From Clostridia bacterium (lineage in GTDB: Bacteria > Bacillota > Clostridia > Christensenellales > CAG-138), in NCBI GenBank assembly GCA_017545535.1, contig JAFWMS010000024.1, positions 1 to 64,000 of the forward strand: a stretch of DNA of 64,000 nucleotides, written 5' to 3'. The translations under genes were made by a program, and so were the position numbers. Positions 1 to 7,594 of this stretch are shown in pieces. Under the pieces are notes generated by a model. It did no database searches. It had not been told where the DNA came from and was given only the letters and a program-made list of their open reading frames with translations. The stretch's first letter is position 1, and the number at the start of each line of letters is the position of its first letter.

Positions 1-1
1 C

Positions 2-184
2 GGCACCACCGGCCAGGCCGGCGCCATCCGTCACGGCATCGCCCGCGCCCTGTGCGTGGCCCAGCCGGACCTTCGGCCCGAGCTCAAGAAGGCCGGGTTC
101 CTGACCCGCGACCCCAGAATGAAGGAGCGCAAAAAGTACGGTCTGCATGCAGCCCGCCGCGCCCCCCAGTTCAGCAAGCGTTAA
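2..184 (+). CDS. rpsI: 30S ribosomal protein S9, C-terminal part (5' truncated by window edge)
   Basis: The window opens inside a frame that ends with the typical C-terminus of bacterial S9: a [17 protein letters not shown] stretch, then a Lys/Arg-rich tail ending in APQFSKR. S9 is a small-subunit protein whose basic tail reaches the P-site tRNA. Sixty codons plus the stop remain; the start and the usual partner rplM would lie upstream. A strong intrinsic terminator follows 18 bases after the stop, so this is the end of that operon. Confidence 0.97.
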   Translation, partial: GTTGQAGAIRHGIARALCVAQPDLRPELKKAGFLTRDPRMKERKKYGLHAARRAPQFSKR

Positions 185-202
185 CCAGGATCTCAAACGC
201 AG

Positions 203-232
203 GCACCTGCTTCAAGCGGGTGCTTGTTTTTT
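203..232 (+). terminator. Intrinsic terminator after rpsI
   Basis: A 9-bp GC-rich stem (203-211 with 215-223, one G-T pair) with a 3-base loop is followed by TTGTTTTTT. It closes the ribosomal protein operon. Confidence 0.9.
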
Positions 233-283
233 GCATCTGCGTCGGGTAAAATAAAAAACAGGACAAGAAAAGGGGAGCGGCAA

Positions 284-1282
284 ATGCAGGAATGGCTCAT
301 CGGTTTAGGCGTCATGCTTTTGGTTTGGCTGGTTCGGGTGTGGATCCAGTCGATCCGGGCAAGGAAAAAAGCGTCCAAAACGGTCCAACCCTCTCGTAAG
401 CGCGAACTCGATTATGCGCGGACAAAGACCCTTTTCAATATGGCGCTGTGCAAGCTGATACAGAAGGGACACGGCGATCTGATGATGACGGACTATCACA
501 TCAAAACCAAGGTCGATCCGCCCAAAACAACCGATATAGACCTCCTCGGGCGACAGCTGCAGAGCGTTCTCATGGAGATCCTGACCCATCTGCACCTGAT
601 GCCGAACGTTCGCCTGGTTTTGACGAAGGATCCGAAGAAGCTCGTGAACCAGGGAGCAATGGGCGAGTATGACGGGATGAATACCGATAAAAAGATCCGG
701 CTGCTCATAGCCCCCGAGTATTCTGCCAACGACGTGGTCTTTGCCCTGTGCCATGAATGCGCCCACTATTTTGCTTACAGCTGTGGGATCGCGGAATTGG
801 ATAAGAATGTGAACGAAGGCCTGACCGACACCTTGACTGTACTGTTTGGCTTCAGCGAAGCTGCGCTGAACAGCAACAACGATCGCGCTTTCCCATATTT
901 GAACGGGGCGGAGTTCCAGGAGATGAAAAGACTGCTGGCGCAATATAGAGAAGGCCAAAAGACCAAGAGGGCCGAAGCTCAGGATATTGCCACTGCTCGG
1001 GCGCAGCTGCGGAAGAACGTCGCCGGCGCAAGGGAGATGATCCGGCACGCCCAGGCCATGATCTCGGTAAAAAATACGTCGTCGTATGGCAAAAAACTGT
1101 CTCGCAGCGAGCTTGCCGACCTGCAGCAGATCCTGCTTGCCTTTGAATCCGGCAGCTTTCTCGACACGCTGAGCCGAGCGGAAAAGGCCGTGAACGGATC
1201 TCTCCGGCAGGTGCGGCAAGCGGACGACGGCGTCCTCGACGTCTGTGCAAAGATATACAAGCTGATGCTCGCCTTTCAATAG
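284..1282 (+). CDS. Membrane-anchored HExxH metallopeptidase-like protein
   Basis: The 332-residue product starts with one hydrophobic segment (about residues 4-20) followed by basic residues, which suggests an N-terminal anchor with a cytoplasmic body. In the middle is CHECAHYFAYSCG, a HExxH zinc-binding motif, and about 20 residues later NEGLTD supplies a possible third ligand. The C-terminal third is helical and charged, possibly coiled-coil. ATG 284 is chosen because GGGGAG lies just upstream; an earlier in-frame ATG at 224 lies inside the rpsI terminator. The fold class is inferred from the motif; the family was not recognised and the substrate is unknown. Confidence 0.75.
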   Translation: MQEWLIGLGVMLLVWLVRVWIQSIRARKKASKTVQPSRKRELDYARTKTLFNMALCKLIQKGHGDLMMTDYHIKTKVDPPKTTDIDLLGRQLQSVLMEILTHLHLMPNVRLVLTKDPKKLVNQGAMGEYDGMNTDKKIRLLIAPEYSANDVVFALCHECAHYFAYSCGIAELDKNVNEGLTDTLTVLFGFSEAALNSNNDRAFPYLNGAEFQEMKRLLAQYREGQKTKRAEAQDIATARAQLRKNVAGAREMIRHAQAMISVKNTSSYGKKLSRSELADLQQILLAFESGSFLDTLSRAEKAVNGSLRQVRQADDGVLDVCAKIYKLMLAFQ

Positions 1283-1361
1283 GGGGATCGAGGACACCGG
1301 AAAAGCGGCTCGGGGAGCCCCTGGAAGAGCCCGAATGGATACGCCTCACGGCAACAAAAAA

Positions 1362-1378
1362 GACCGCCCCAGGCGGTC
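1362..1378. terminator. Hairpin terminator downstream of the metallopeptidase-like gene
   Basis: Perfect 7-bp stem GACCGCC/GGCGGTC with a CCA loop. An A-run precedes it and CTTCGTTT follows, so it can work on either strand. It ends the gene at 284-1282. Confidence 0.65.
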
Positions 1379-1475
1379 CTTCGTTTACGTATATAGTATA
1401 GCAGAAAGCCGAAGTAAAAACAAGACTGCAACGGGGGCGGAAACTGTGGTATGCTGATGGTCGGAGGTGAAGCGC

Positions 1476-2762
1476 ATGGACAGAACGGAACGAATGTGGG
1501 CCCTGTCCAGCCTGTGGGCGGCGGCCCGAGAGGTCTATCCCTACTTCGACCGGCTGGAAACGGACTGGGATCAGGCCTATAGGGAATACATCCCACGGCT
1601 ACTGGACGCCGAGGACGGGCTGCCGGTCTGGCTCCTGCTCTGTGCCTTCGTGCGGCTGCTGAACGACGGCCACAGCACGGTGATCCTCCCCAAGGCGCTG
1701 AGGGAAGGGAACGGCGTCACGCCCTTCCGCCTCACCCACGTGGGCGACCGCTTTCTCATCACGGAGGCCGCGGAAAAAAGCCTGCTGCTCCGGGAGGCCC
1801 AGGCCATCGACGGCGTGTCCATGGCCGAGCTGGTGGGGCGGCTGGACCGATACAAGTACACGGCGAAGGGCCATCCCTACCGGGGGCATCTAGAAAGCTG
1901 GCTGCCGGTGCTGCTGCCGGGCCGGGACCATGTGCTTGAAACGGACGGGGGAGAGGTCCCCTTCGCCTTCCCGGATCAGCTTCCGCCCCTTCTGAAGGCT
2001 CCCGAGCCCGAGAGCCGTAAGCCCTTCCAAGACCTGGACCAGGGGTTCCGCCTGTTTGCGGGCGGCGTGCTCTGTGCCCGGGTGGACGACATGCAGCACG
2101 TGGATCACGCGGCAGCCTTCCAGAAGGTCCTGGCAGAGACGAAGCCCCGGGCGGTGCTCTTCGACATCCGGCGGAACATGGGCGGCATGACCCTCTGCGG
2201 GGCCCGGTACGCCCAGCCCTTCTTCGAGGGCTCCTTCGGCGGCAGCCGCAAGTGGACCCAGCTCAGGAAGGCCGCGGACGCCGCCGGGAATTCCCAGCTC
2301 ACCTGCATGGGCCCCGTGAGCCGGCAGCGGCTGCTGGATCAGGGCATCGTGAAGCCGGAGGACTTTGCCGAGGCGGAACGGTACGTCAGACGCACGCAAT
2401 TTGAATACTATAACGATGCCTGGGAGAGCCCCTGCGACGTGCACATGCCTGACTGCCCGGTGTTGCTGCTGACCGGCCGGGACACCATCTCCGCCGCTGA
2501 GGACTTCACCTGCTTCTTCAAGGCCAACAAGCGGGGCGGGACCATGGGAGAGCGGACCTTCGGCTCCACGGGCAACCCCTATCTGCTGTCCCTGCCCGAT
2601 GGCGGCCGGGGACAGGTGGTGTCCGTGGGCTACGAGATGGCCGACGGCACCCCCTTCGTGGGCGTGGGTATCCAGCCGGACGTCCCCTGCCCGCCCCGGG
2701 CGGAGGATGTGCAAACCGGCTGGGACCGGACGCTGGATCTTGCGCTGGATCAGCTTGCATAA
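1476..2762 (+). CDS. S41 family peptidase-like protein
   Basis: The 428-residue protein has S41 (C-terminal processing peptidase) signatures: an N-terminal helical segment with LLNDGHS, a core strand RAVLFDIRRNMGG (near 225-240), the nucleophile segment GRDTISAAEDF (Ser about 339) and GERTFGSTGNP after it. No signal peptide or membrane segment is seen, so it is probably cytoplasmic. The PDZ region is not obvious by eye. ATG 1476 is preferred over GTG 1467 because GGAGGTG (1463-1469) is well spaced from it and overlaps the GTG. A GNAT gene follows 30 bases downstream, probably in the same transcript. Substrate unknown. Confidence 0.85.
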   Translation: MDRTERMWALSSLWAAAREVYPYFDRLETDWDQAYREYIPRLLDAEDGLPVWLLLCAFVRLLNDGHSTVILPKALREGNGVTPFRLTHVGDRFLITEAAEKSLLLREAQAIDGVSMAELVGRLDRYKYTAKGHPYRGHLESWLPVLLPGRDHVLETDGGEVPFAFPDQLPPLLKAPEPESRKPFQDLDQGFRLFAGGVLCARVDDMQHVDHAAAFQKVLAETKPRAVLFDIRRNMGGMTLCGARYAQPFFEGSFGGSRKWTQLRKAADAAGNSQLTCMGPVSRQRLLDQGIVKPEDFAEAERYVRRTQFEYYNDAWESPCDVHMPDCPVLLLTGRDTISAAEDFTCFFKANKRGGTMGERTFGSTGNPYLLSLPDGGRGQVVSVGYEMADGTPFVGVGIQPDVPCPPRAEDVQTGWDRTLDLALDQLA

Positions 2763-2792
2763 AGAGAATATAAATACAGGATGGAGGAGAAT

Positions 2793-3218
2793 ATGCAACT
2801 TACCTATGAACCGGCCCAACCCTCGGATGCCCCGGCCATCTTCGCCTTTGCCAAGGAATTGATCGAGACCTACGAGACGGACCCGGACCTGGACCTGACC
2901 ATGGCCCTGAACTGGACGAAGCGGAAGATCGAGAAGCGGATCGATGAATATACACGGGTCCTCTGGGACGGAGAGCTGGCGGCCTACTACCGCTTCGTGC
3001 CCGACGGAGACAGGATGGAGCTGGACGATCTCTACGTGCTGCCCGCCTTTCGGGACCGGGGTGTCGGCACCGCCGTTTTGCGCCGGTGCCTGGCCTGCGG
3101 CAAGCCTGTCTTCTTCTACGTGTTCACCCAAAACACCCAGGCCGTGGCGCTCTATGAACGGGAGGGGTTCCGCAAAACGGAGACCGTGAGCCCCACTCGC
3201 TGTCTTATGGAGCAATAA
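2793..3218 (+). CDS. GNAT family N-acetyltransferase
   Basis: The 141-residue protein has GNAT features: a central YVLPAFRDRGVGTAVLR segment carrying the acetyl-CoA pyrophosphate-binding R-x-x-G-x-G/A motif, followed by a strand and a C-terminal ALYEREGFRKTE, the usual end of the fold. ATG 2793 is chosen over ATG 2781 because GGAGGA (2784-2789) then sits as the ribosome site. The acceptor substrate cannot be read from sequence. It is probably co-transcribed with the S41 peptidase gene. Confidence 0.88.
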   Translation: MQLTYEPAQPSDAPAIFAFAKELIETYETDPDLDLTMALNWTKRKIEKRIDEYTRVLWDGELAAYYRFVPDGDRMELDDLYVLPAFRDRGVGTAVLRRCLACGKPVFFYVFTQNTQAVALYEREGFRKTETVSPTRCLMEQ

Positions 3219-3221
3219 AGC

Positions 3222-3249
3222 TTGCTTTTTGTCGATAAATGAGTATGAT
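3222..3249 (+). promoter_or_regulatory. Candidate sigma-A promoter for the PAP2 gene
   Basis: TTGCTT, a 16-base spacer and TATGAT lie 38 bases upstream of the PAP2 start codon. Short spacer and imperfect hexamers, so moderate support only. Confidence 0.4.
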
Positions 3250-3286
3250 ATAGGGGAATCGCATACAATGAACAGAGGGGGACCAT

Positions 3287-3955
3287 ATGAAGAAAAAGTT
3301 TATCACGGCGGCGGTGAGCTTTGGCCTGTTTCTGCTGCTGATCCTGCTGGTCAAGGTGGTGGACGTGGCGGCGGTGGGGCCGGAGGGGACGAAGATCGGC
3401 CTCTCCAAGCTGAACGTGGCCATCCATGACCTGTTCGGGGTGAACTGGGGCTGGTACAAGGTCACCGACGTGCTGGGGTATCTGGCCATCGTGATCGGCC
3501 TGTGCTTCGCGGCTGTGGGCGGGCTGCAGCTCATCTACCGGCGCAGCATCCTGAAGGTGGACAAGGAGATCTTGCTTCTGGGCTGCCTGTACGTCGTTAC
3601 GGCGATCCTTTACGTGTTCTTCGAAAAGGTGATCGTCAACTACCGGCCCGTGCTCATGCCCGACGGGGAGGGGATCGAGGCCTCCTTCCCCAGCTCCCAC
3701 ACCATGCTTTCCTGCGTCATCTTGGGCAGCGGGCTTATGCTCGTCAAGAAATACGGGAAGAAGTATAAGACCGTCCAGCTCATCCTCACGGTGGTCTTCG
3801 CCGTGATGCTGGCGCTGATCGTGGCCGGGCGGCTCCTCTCCGGCGTCCACTGGTTCACGGACATCCTGGGCGGGATCCTCATCAGCGTCGCCCTGCTCAA
3901 CGCCTACGAGGGACTGCTGATGCTCTGGAAGAAGAGCGATAAGGCACGGAGGTAG
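3287..3955 (+). CDS. PAP2 superfamily membrane phosphatase
   Basis: The 222-residue protein has about five membrane segments and the three PAP2 motifs in order: EKVIVNYRPV (K-x6-RP), the PSSHT segment (equivalent of PSGH, with catalytic His), and GRLLSGVHWFTDILGG (SR-x5-H-x3-D type; Gly replaces the usual Ser before Arg). The family dephosphorylates lipid phosphates such as undecaprenyl pyrophosphate, phosphatidate or phosphatidylglycerophosphate at the outer membrane face. Which substrate is used here is not evident. ATG 3287 has a GAGGGGG ribosome site. A long A/T-rich hairpin follows the gene. Confidence 0.9.
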   Translation: MKKKFITAAVSFGLFLLLILLVKVVDVAAVGPEGTKIGLSKLNVAIHDLFGVNWGWYKVTDVLGYLAIVIGLCFAAVGGLQLIYRRSILKVDKEILLLGCLYVVTAILYVFFEKVIVNYRPVLMPDGEGIEASFPSSHTMLSCVILGSGLMLVKKYGKKYKTVQLILTVVFAVMLALIVAGRLLSGVHWFTDILGGILISVALLNAYEGLLMLWKKSDKARR

Positions 3956-3974
3956 AAGAAAAAGCTTTCCTTTT

Positions 3975-4010
3975 GTCCCTTTTTTCTCTTCGGTGAAGAG
4001 AAAAAAGGAC
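3975..4010. repeat. Perfect A/T-rich inverted repeat (CTTTTTTCTCTTC type)
   Basis: A 14-bp perfect stem (3978-3991 with 3995-4008) around a GGT loop, extended by two pairs beyond a bulge. It lies just after the PAP2 gene. Similar CTTTTTCT/AGAAAAAG hairpins followed by ACCnAAAAAGA occur at 47031 and 47126, so it looks like a member of a small intergenic hairpin family that may also terminate transcription. Confidence 0.65.
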
Positions 4011-4135
4011 CCAAAAAGAGAAGCACACGAGGGAAAATCGAATAGGTTTCGGAACCGCACGCTTCTGGTAAAACTCTTTGGGCGCGCCTTTTCTCTGAAA
4101 GAAAGGGCGTATCCTTTTTATTTCGGCAGGATGTC

Positions 4136-4165
4136 TTTACAGGGGGGCGGTTTGTTTGGTATACT
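4136..4165 (+). promoter_or_regulatory. Promoter placing the start site at the ATG of the first NlpC/P60 lipoprotein
   Basis: TTTACA (4136-4141), an 18-base spacer and an extended -10, TGgTATACT (4157-4165). The -10 ends only 7 bases before ATG 4173, and no ribosome site separates them. The predicted transcript is therefore leaderless or nearly so. Confidence 0.6.
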
Positions 4166-4172
4166 GTCCAAC

Positions 4173-5846
4173 ATGAGAACTTTTTCCAAGAATCTGTTTG
4201 CTTTCGTTCTGTGCCTGCTCCTACTCCCCTTGCCGGGATGTCAGGATCGGTCGGCGGAGGCCTTTGATACATCGACAGAGGCGCCCCTAACGGTAAGCGC
4301 CGCCCCGGAGACGCCCGCTCCCACAGCGGTCCCCGCGGTGGCCATCACCATGCCCCCCAGCCCCACGCCGTCGCCCACGCCCACCGCGTCTCCCACGCCC
4401 ACGCCGGAGCCCACACCCACCCCGGAGCCTACGCCTACGCCTACGCCCACCTCGGTCCCCATGAACCGGCGTGACTTTGAAAGCGAGGTCCGGGAGGTGC
4501 TCTTCCCCCTGTGGGCCGGCGAACCGGAGCCCACGCCCACCGTGGAGCCGCTGGCCACCGCCGATCCTCGGGTGGAGGCCATCGGCAAGCTGGCCGCCAT
4601 GGTCTTTGCCAACGTAGCCGTCTACGAGAAGCCCAACGAAACCGCCAACGTCTTGGGCCGGGAATCCTATCACCTGCTGTATATCCACAACATCCATCGG
4701 GACTATTACTACGTGACCACCCAGGAGGGGCGTCAGGGCTACATGAAGGCCAGCCAGGTCACCCTTCTCAGCGAGGCGGATCTGGAAGCCTACTTCTCCG
4801 CCGCCATGCAGCTTGACTATACCGTCGACAGGTATTCCCCTGATGCCTTCGTGAAGGATCTTTTGTCCCTGGACAGCAAGGGCGATATGGAGGAGCGGAT
4901 CTACGCTTCCCTTTGCCGCTTGGGGCTGGATTTCGAGCCCTACTATTATCGCGTCTATGCCAAAGAGCTGGGCAACGACAAGAAGTACCCGATCTATTAT
5001 AAGGACCCGGTCTACAATTCCCTGGCCTTCAAGCTGTTCAACTCCACGGGGAGCTTGGTATACTACAACGGCCACCGCACCCAGTGGGAGTACGTGCCCG
5101 TGGGCGGCGAGCTCCAGCGGGGGGACATCCTCTTTTTCACTGATCTGCCCAAGAAGAGCAACGGTGTGCTGGAGGGCTGCGAGTTCGTGGTGGCCGGTCA
5201 GCATTCCGGGAACATCACCGGCATGGCCGTGTACCTGGGGGACGATCAGATCCTGACCCTGCGGGAGGGCCAGATGGACGTGGTGGGTGGCTTCATTCAG
5301 GGCAGCTCCCTCTACGCTGGCTTCGATTCCGCTCGCCGGATCCACACCCAGGTCTACGATGACAAACAGCTCATCATCGAGGATCTGATCGCCCAGATCT
5401 ACGACTGCCTGGGCACGCCCTATAACAACTTCGATCGGACGGGGGACTTCTCCTTCGACTGCTCGGGCATCATCTGCTGGTGCTATGAGCGGATGGAGCT
5501 CTATCCCACGGCCTTCGTCTACTACCATTGGCTGGAAAGCTCCGCGTCTGGCCTGTCCCAGATCACGGAGTACACCTGGCACGGCAAGAAGCAGGTCCGC
5601 ATGAACGTGCCTATGACAGTGGAGGAGGGACAGACCTCCCTGGACAAGTTCCAGCGGGGGGACGTTATCTTCCTCCTAAAGTCCAGCGGCGGACGGATCG
5701 GTCATGTGATGATCTATCTGGGCGAGGGACGGGTGATCCACTCCACCTACATCAACAAGAAGTATTCCGGCACTGTGGTGGCTAACTTCCGTCACGCCCT
5801 CCAAAAGCTGTACTATACCTCCCTGCGCATCGATACGGTGTCCTGA
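4173..5846 (+). CDS. NlpC/P60 (C40) cell-wall hydrolase lipoprotein with Pro/Thr linker, copy 1
   Basis: The 557-residue protein starts with a lipoprotein signal peptide ending LPLPGC (lipobox; Cys about 20). A Pro/Thr-rich linker of PTP units spans about 50-100. An SH3-like region follows (near 150-200), then a conserved middle region. The C-terminal NlpC/P60 domain has the catalytic Cys in FDCSGIICW and His in IGHVMIYLGEGRVIHST. The family cuts peptide bonds in peptidoglycan stems, so it should act outside the membrane. ATG 4173 is chosen because the signal peptide starts there. A convergent paralogue lies at 5933-7594. Confidence 0.93.
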   Translation: MRTFSKNLFAFVLCLLLLPLPGCQDRSAEAFDTSTEAPLTVSAAPETPAPTAVPAVAITMPPSPTPSPTPTASPTPTPEPTPTPEPTPTPTPTSVPMNRRDFESEVREVLFPLWAGEPEPTPTVEPLATADPRVEAIGKLAAMVFANVAVYEKPNETANVLGRESYHLLYIHNIHRDYYYVTTQEGRQGYMKASQVTLLSEADLEAYFSAAMQLDYTVDRYSPDAFVKDLLSLDSKGDMEERIYASLCRLGLDFEPYYYRVYAKELGNDKKYPIYYKDPVYNSLAFKLFNSTGSLVYYNGHRTQWEYVPVGGELQRGDILFFTDLPKKSNGVLEGCEFVVAGQHSGNITGMAVYLGDDQILTLREGQMDVVGGFIQGSSLYAGFDSARRIHTQVYDDKQLIIEDLIAQIYDCLGTPYNNFDRTGDFSFDCSGIICWCYERMELYPTAFVYYHWLESSASGLSQITEYTWHGKKQVRMNVPMTVEEGQTSLDKFQRGDVIFLLKSSGGRIGHVMIYLGEGRVIHSTYINKKYSGTVVANFRHALQKLYYTSLRIDTVS

Positions 5847-5867
5847 GAGGAGCGTAAGAAAACGAAG

Positions 5868-5893
5868 GGGACCGTCGGCTGTATGACGGTCCC
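5868..5893 (-). terminator. Terminator of the minus-strand NlpC/P60 gene
   Basis: A 9-bp perfect stem GGGACCGTC/GACGGTCCC. Read on the minus strand it is followed by CTTCGTTTTCTT, so it fits the end of the gene at 5933-7594. Confidence 0.7.
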
Positions 5894-5900
5894 GGATGAA

Positions 5901-5934
5901 GTGTCCCTTTTCTGTTGGAAGAGGGACGCTTTTT
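5901..5934 (+). terminator. Terminator of the plus-strand NlpC/P60 gene
   Basis: An 8-bp stem (5901-5908 with 5922-5929, one G-T pair) followed by five T on the plus strand. It sits between the two convergent paralogues and serves the gene at 4173-5846. Confidence 0.7.
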
Positions 5935-7594
5935 ATGGTGTGATAGTGTCGATCCGCACGGCGGTCTGGTAGAGCTTCTGAAGCTCCGGCCGGAAGAAGG
6001 CCACCACCGTGCCCCCGTGGTCCTCGTCGATGGTGGTGGAATGGATCACCCGTCCTTCGCCCAGATAAATCATCACGTGGCCCACGCGGGCGGAAGCGGG
6101 TTCCTTCCGCAAGAAGATAAGGTCGCCCCGCTTCAGCCGGTCCATGGAGGGCAGACCTACCTCCTCGTCCCGCTCTATAGGCCGGATACAGTGGATGCGC
6201 CGCTGATAACGCCAGGTGTACTCCGTGATCTGGGAGAAGCCGGAAGCGTTGGTGCCGGTAAAGATTCGGCGGCCGAAGGCGGTAGGGGTGATCTCCATGC
6301 GCATGAAGAGCCAGGAGATGAGACCCGAGCAGTCGAAGGAATACTCGCCCTTGCGCTGGTAGTTGCTATAGGGGGTGCCCAAACAGTCGTACACCTGGGC
6401 GATCATGTCCTCGATGATGAGTTGCTTGTCGTCATACACGTCGGTATGGATCCGGCGGGCGCTGTCCAGCGTGGCCTTCAGCTCCTTCGTCCAGGGCACC
6501 GCCTTGACCTGCCCGCCTCTGAGGAGTAGCACCTGGCTCTTGCCCATGTAGACACCGCAGCCCGTCAGCATCCCGGAATAGGGCCCCTTCATGACGAACT
6601 CATACCCGTCCAGCACGCCGCTGCTGCCCTTCTCCAGAGGCTCGGTGAAGAAGAGAATGTCCCCCTTTCGAAGTCCCCCGTCCATGGGCACGTATTCCCA
6701 CTGGGTACGGTGACCATCGTAAAAGACCAGGCTCCCCGTGGAGTTGAACAGCTTGAAGAGCAGGGAGTTGTAGACGGGGTCCTTGTAGAAGAGAGGGTAC
6801 CGCTCGTCATTGTCCAGCTCCTTTTCATAGAGCCGATAATAGTAGGGGTCAAAGTCCAGGCCCAGCCGGCAGAGGACGGCGTAGATCCGCTCCGCCATGG
6901 AGCCCGTATCCTCGCCGGTCTGCAGCTCCCGGATCAGCGCTTCCGGGGAATAGAAGTCCACGGTCCGCTCCTTCGTCTCCCGAACGGCGGCGAAGTACCG
7001 GGCCAGATCTTCCTCGCTGAGAGGGGTGCATTGGGTGGCCTTCACGAACCCGGTCAGCCCCTCCTGGGTGGTGACCCGATAGAACCGGCGGTTGACCAGA
7101 TTGTGGATGTAGAACAGGTGATAGGATTCCCGGCCCAAAATATTGGAGGTGTCACTGGCCCAGGTGTGGATGGGCACGTGGGCAAAGGTCATGGCCCCCA
7201 ACTGCCCGATATTCTCCGCGTAGGGATTGGGCGTGGCCAGGGGCGCCACGGTGGGCGTGGGCTCCGGCGAGCAGCTCAAGAGGGGAAGGAGCTGCTGTTC
7301 CACCTGGCTGCCCAGATCCCGCCGCTCCAGGGGTACGGCTGTAGGCGTGGGGGAGGGCGTGGGCGTAGGAGTCGGCGTGGGCGACGGCGTGGCCGTGGGG
7401 GTGGGGGAAAGCGTGGCTGTGGGCGTAGGCATTGCGGTAGCCGTAGCCGTGGGCACGGGGGAGGGCGTAAGGGCAGGCGCCTCCGTAGTTCTCACTTCCG
7501 GAACGGTGGCAGGGGGCTTGGCGCAGCCGGACAGAAGGAGGGCCGTCAAGAACAACAGGGACAAGGCTTTTTTCAGAATAGTTTTCATAATCAT
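5933..7594 (-). CDS. NlpC/P60 (C40) cell-wall hydrolase lipoprotein with Pro/Thr linker, copy 2
   Basis: The 553-residue paralogue of the 4173 product has the same order of parts: lipobox LLLSGC, a PTPTP/PTATA linker (about 35-85), an SH3-like region, a long shared middle region (both contain DPVYNSLxFKLFNSTGSLV) and the NlpC/P60 domain with FDCSGLISW and VGHVMIYLGEGRVIHST. ATG 7594 overlaps the stop of the upstream L,D-transpeptidase gene as ATGA, and no ribosome site is visible, so translation is probably coupled. ATG 7588 is an alternative start. It likely trims or opens stem peptides at the cell surface, beside the transpeptidase that crosslinks them. Confidence 0.92.
   Translation of the reverse strand: MIMKTILKKALSLLFLTALLLSGCAKPPATVPEVRTTEAPALTPSPVPTATATAMPTPTATLSPTPTATPSPTPTPTPTPSPTPTAVPLERRDLGSQVEQQLLPLLSCSPEPTPTVAPLATPNPYAENIGQLGAMTFAHVPIHTWASDTSNILGRESYHLFYIHNLVNRRFYRVTTQEGLTGFVKATQCTPLSEEDLARYFAAVRETKERTVDFYSPEALIRELQTGEDTGSMAERIYAVLCRLGLDFDPYYYRLYEKELDNDERYPLFYKDPVYNSLLFKLFNSTGSLVFYDGHRTQWEYVPMDGGLRKGDILFFTEPLEKGSSGVLDGYEFVMKGPYSGMLTGCGVYMGKSQVLLLRGGQVKAVPWTKELKATLDSARRIHTDVYDDKQLIIEDMIAQVYDCLGTPYSNYQRKGEYSFDCSGLISWLFMRMEITPTAFGRRIFTGTNASGFSQITEYTWRYQRRIHCIRPIERDEEVGLPSMDRLKRGDLIFLRKEPASARVGHVMIYLGEGRVIHSTTIDEDHGGTVVAFFRPELQKLYQTAVRIDTITP

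Noticed and set aside
4320..4460. Short tandem repeats that could be taken for a minisatellite or CRISPR-like array (also 7330-7450 and 8410-8490)
   Set aside because: They are in frame inside the three lipoprotein genes and encode PTP-type linkers; there are no unique spacers.
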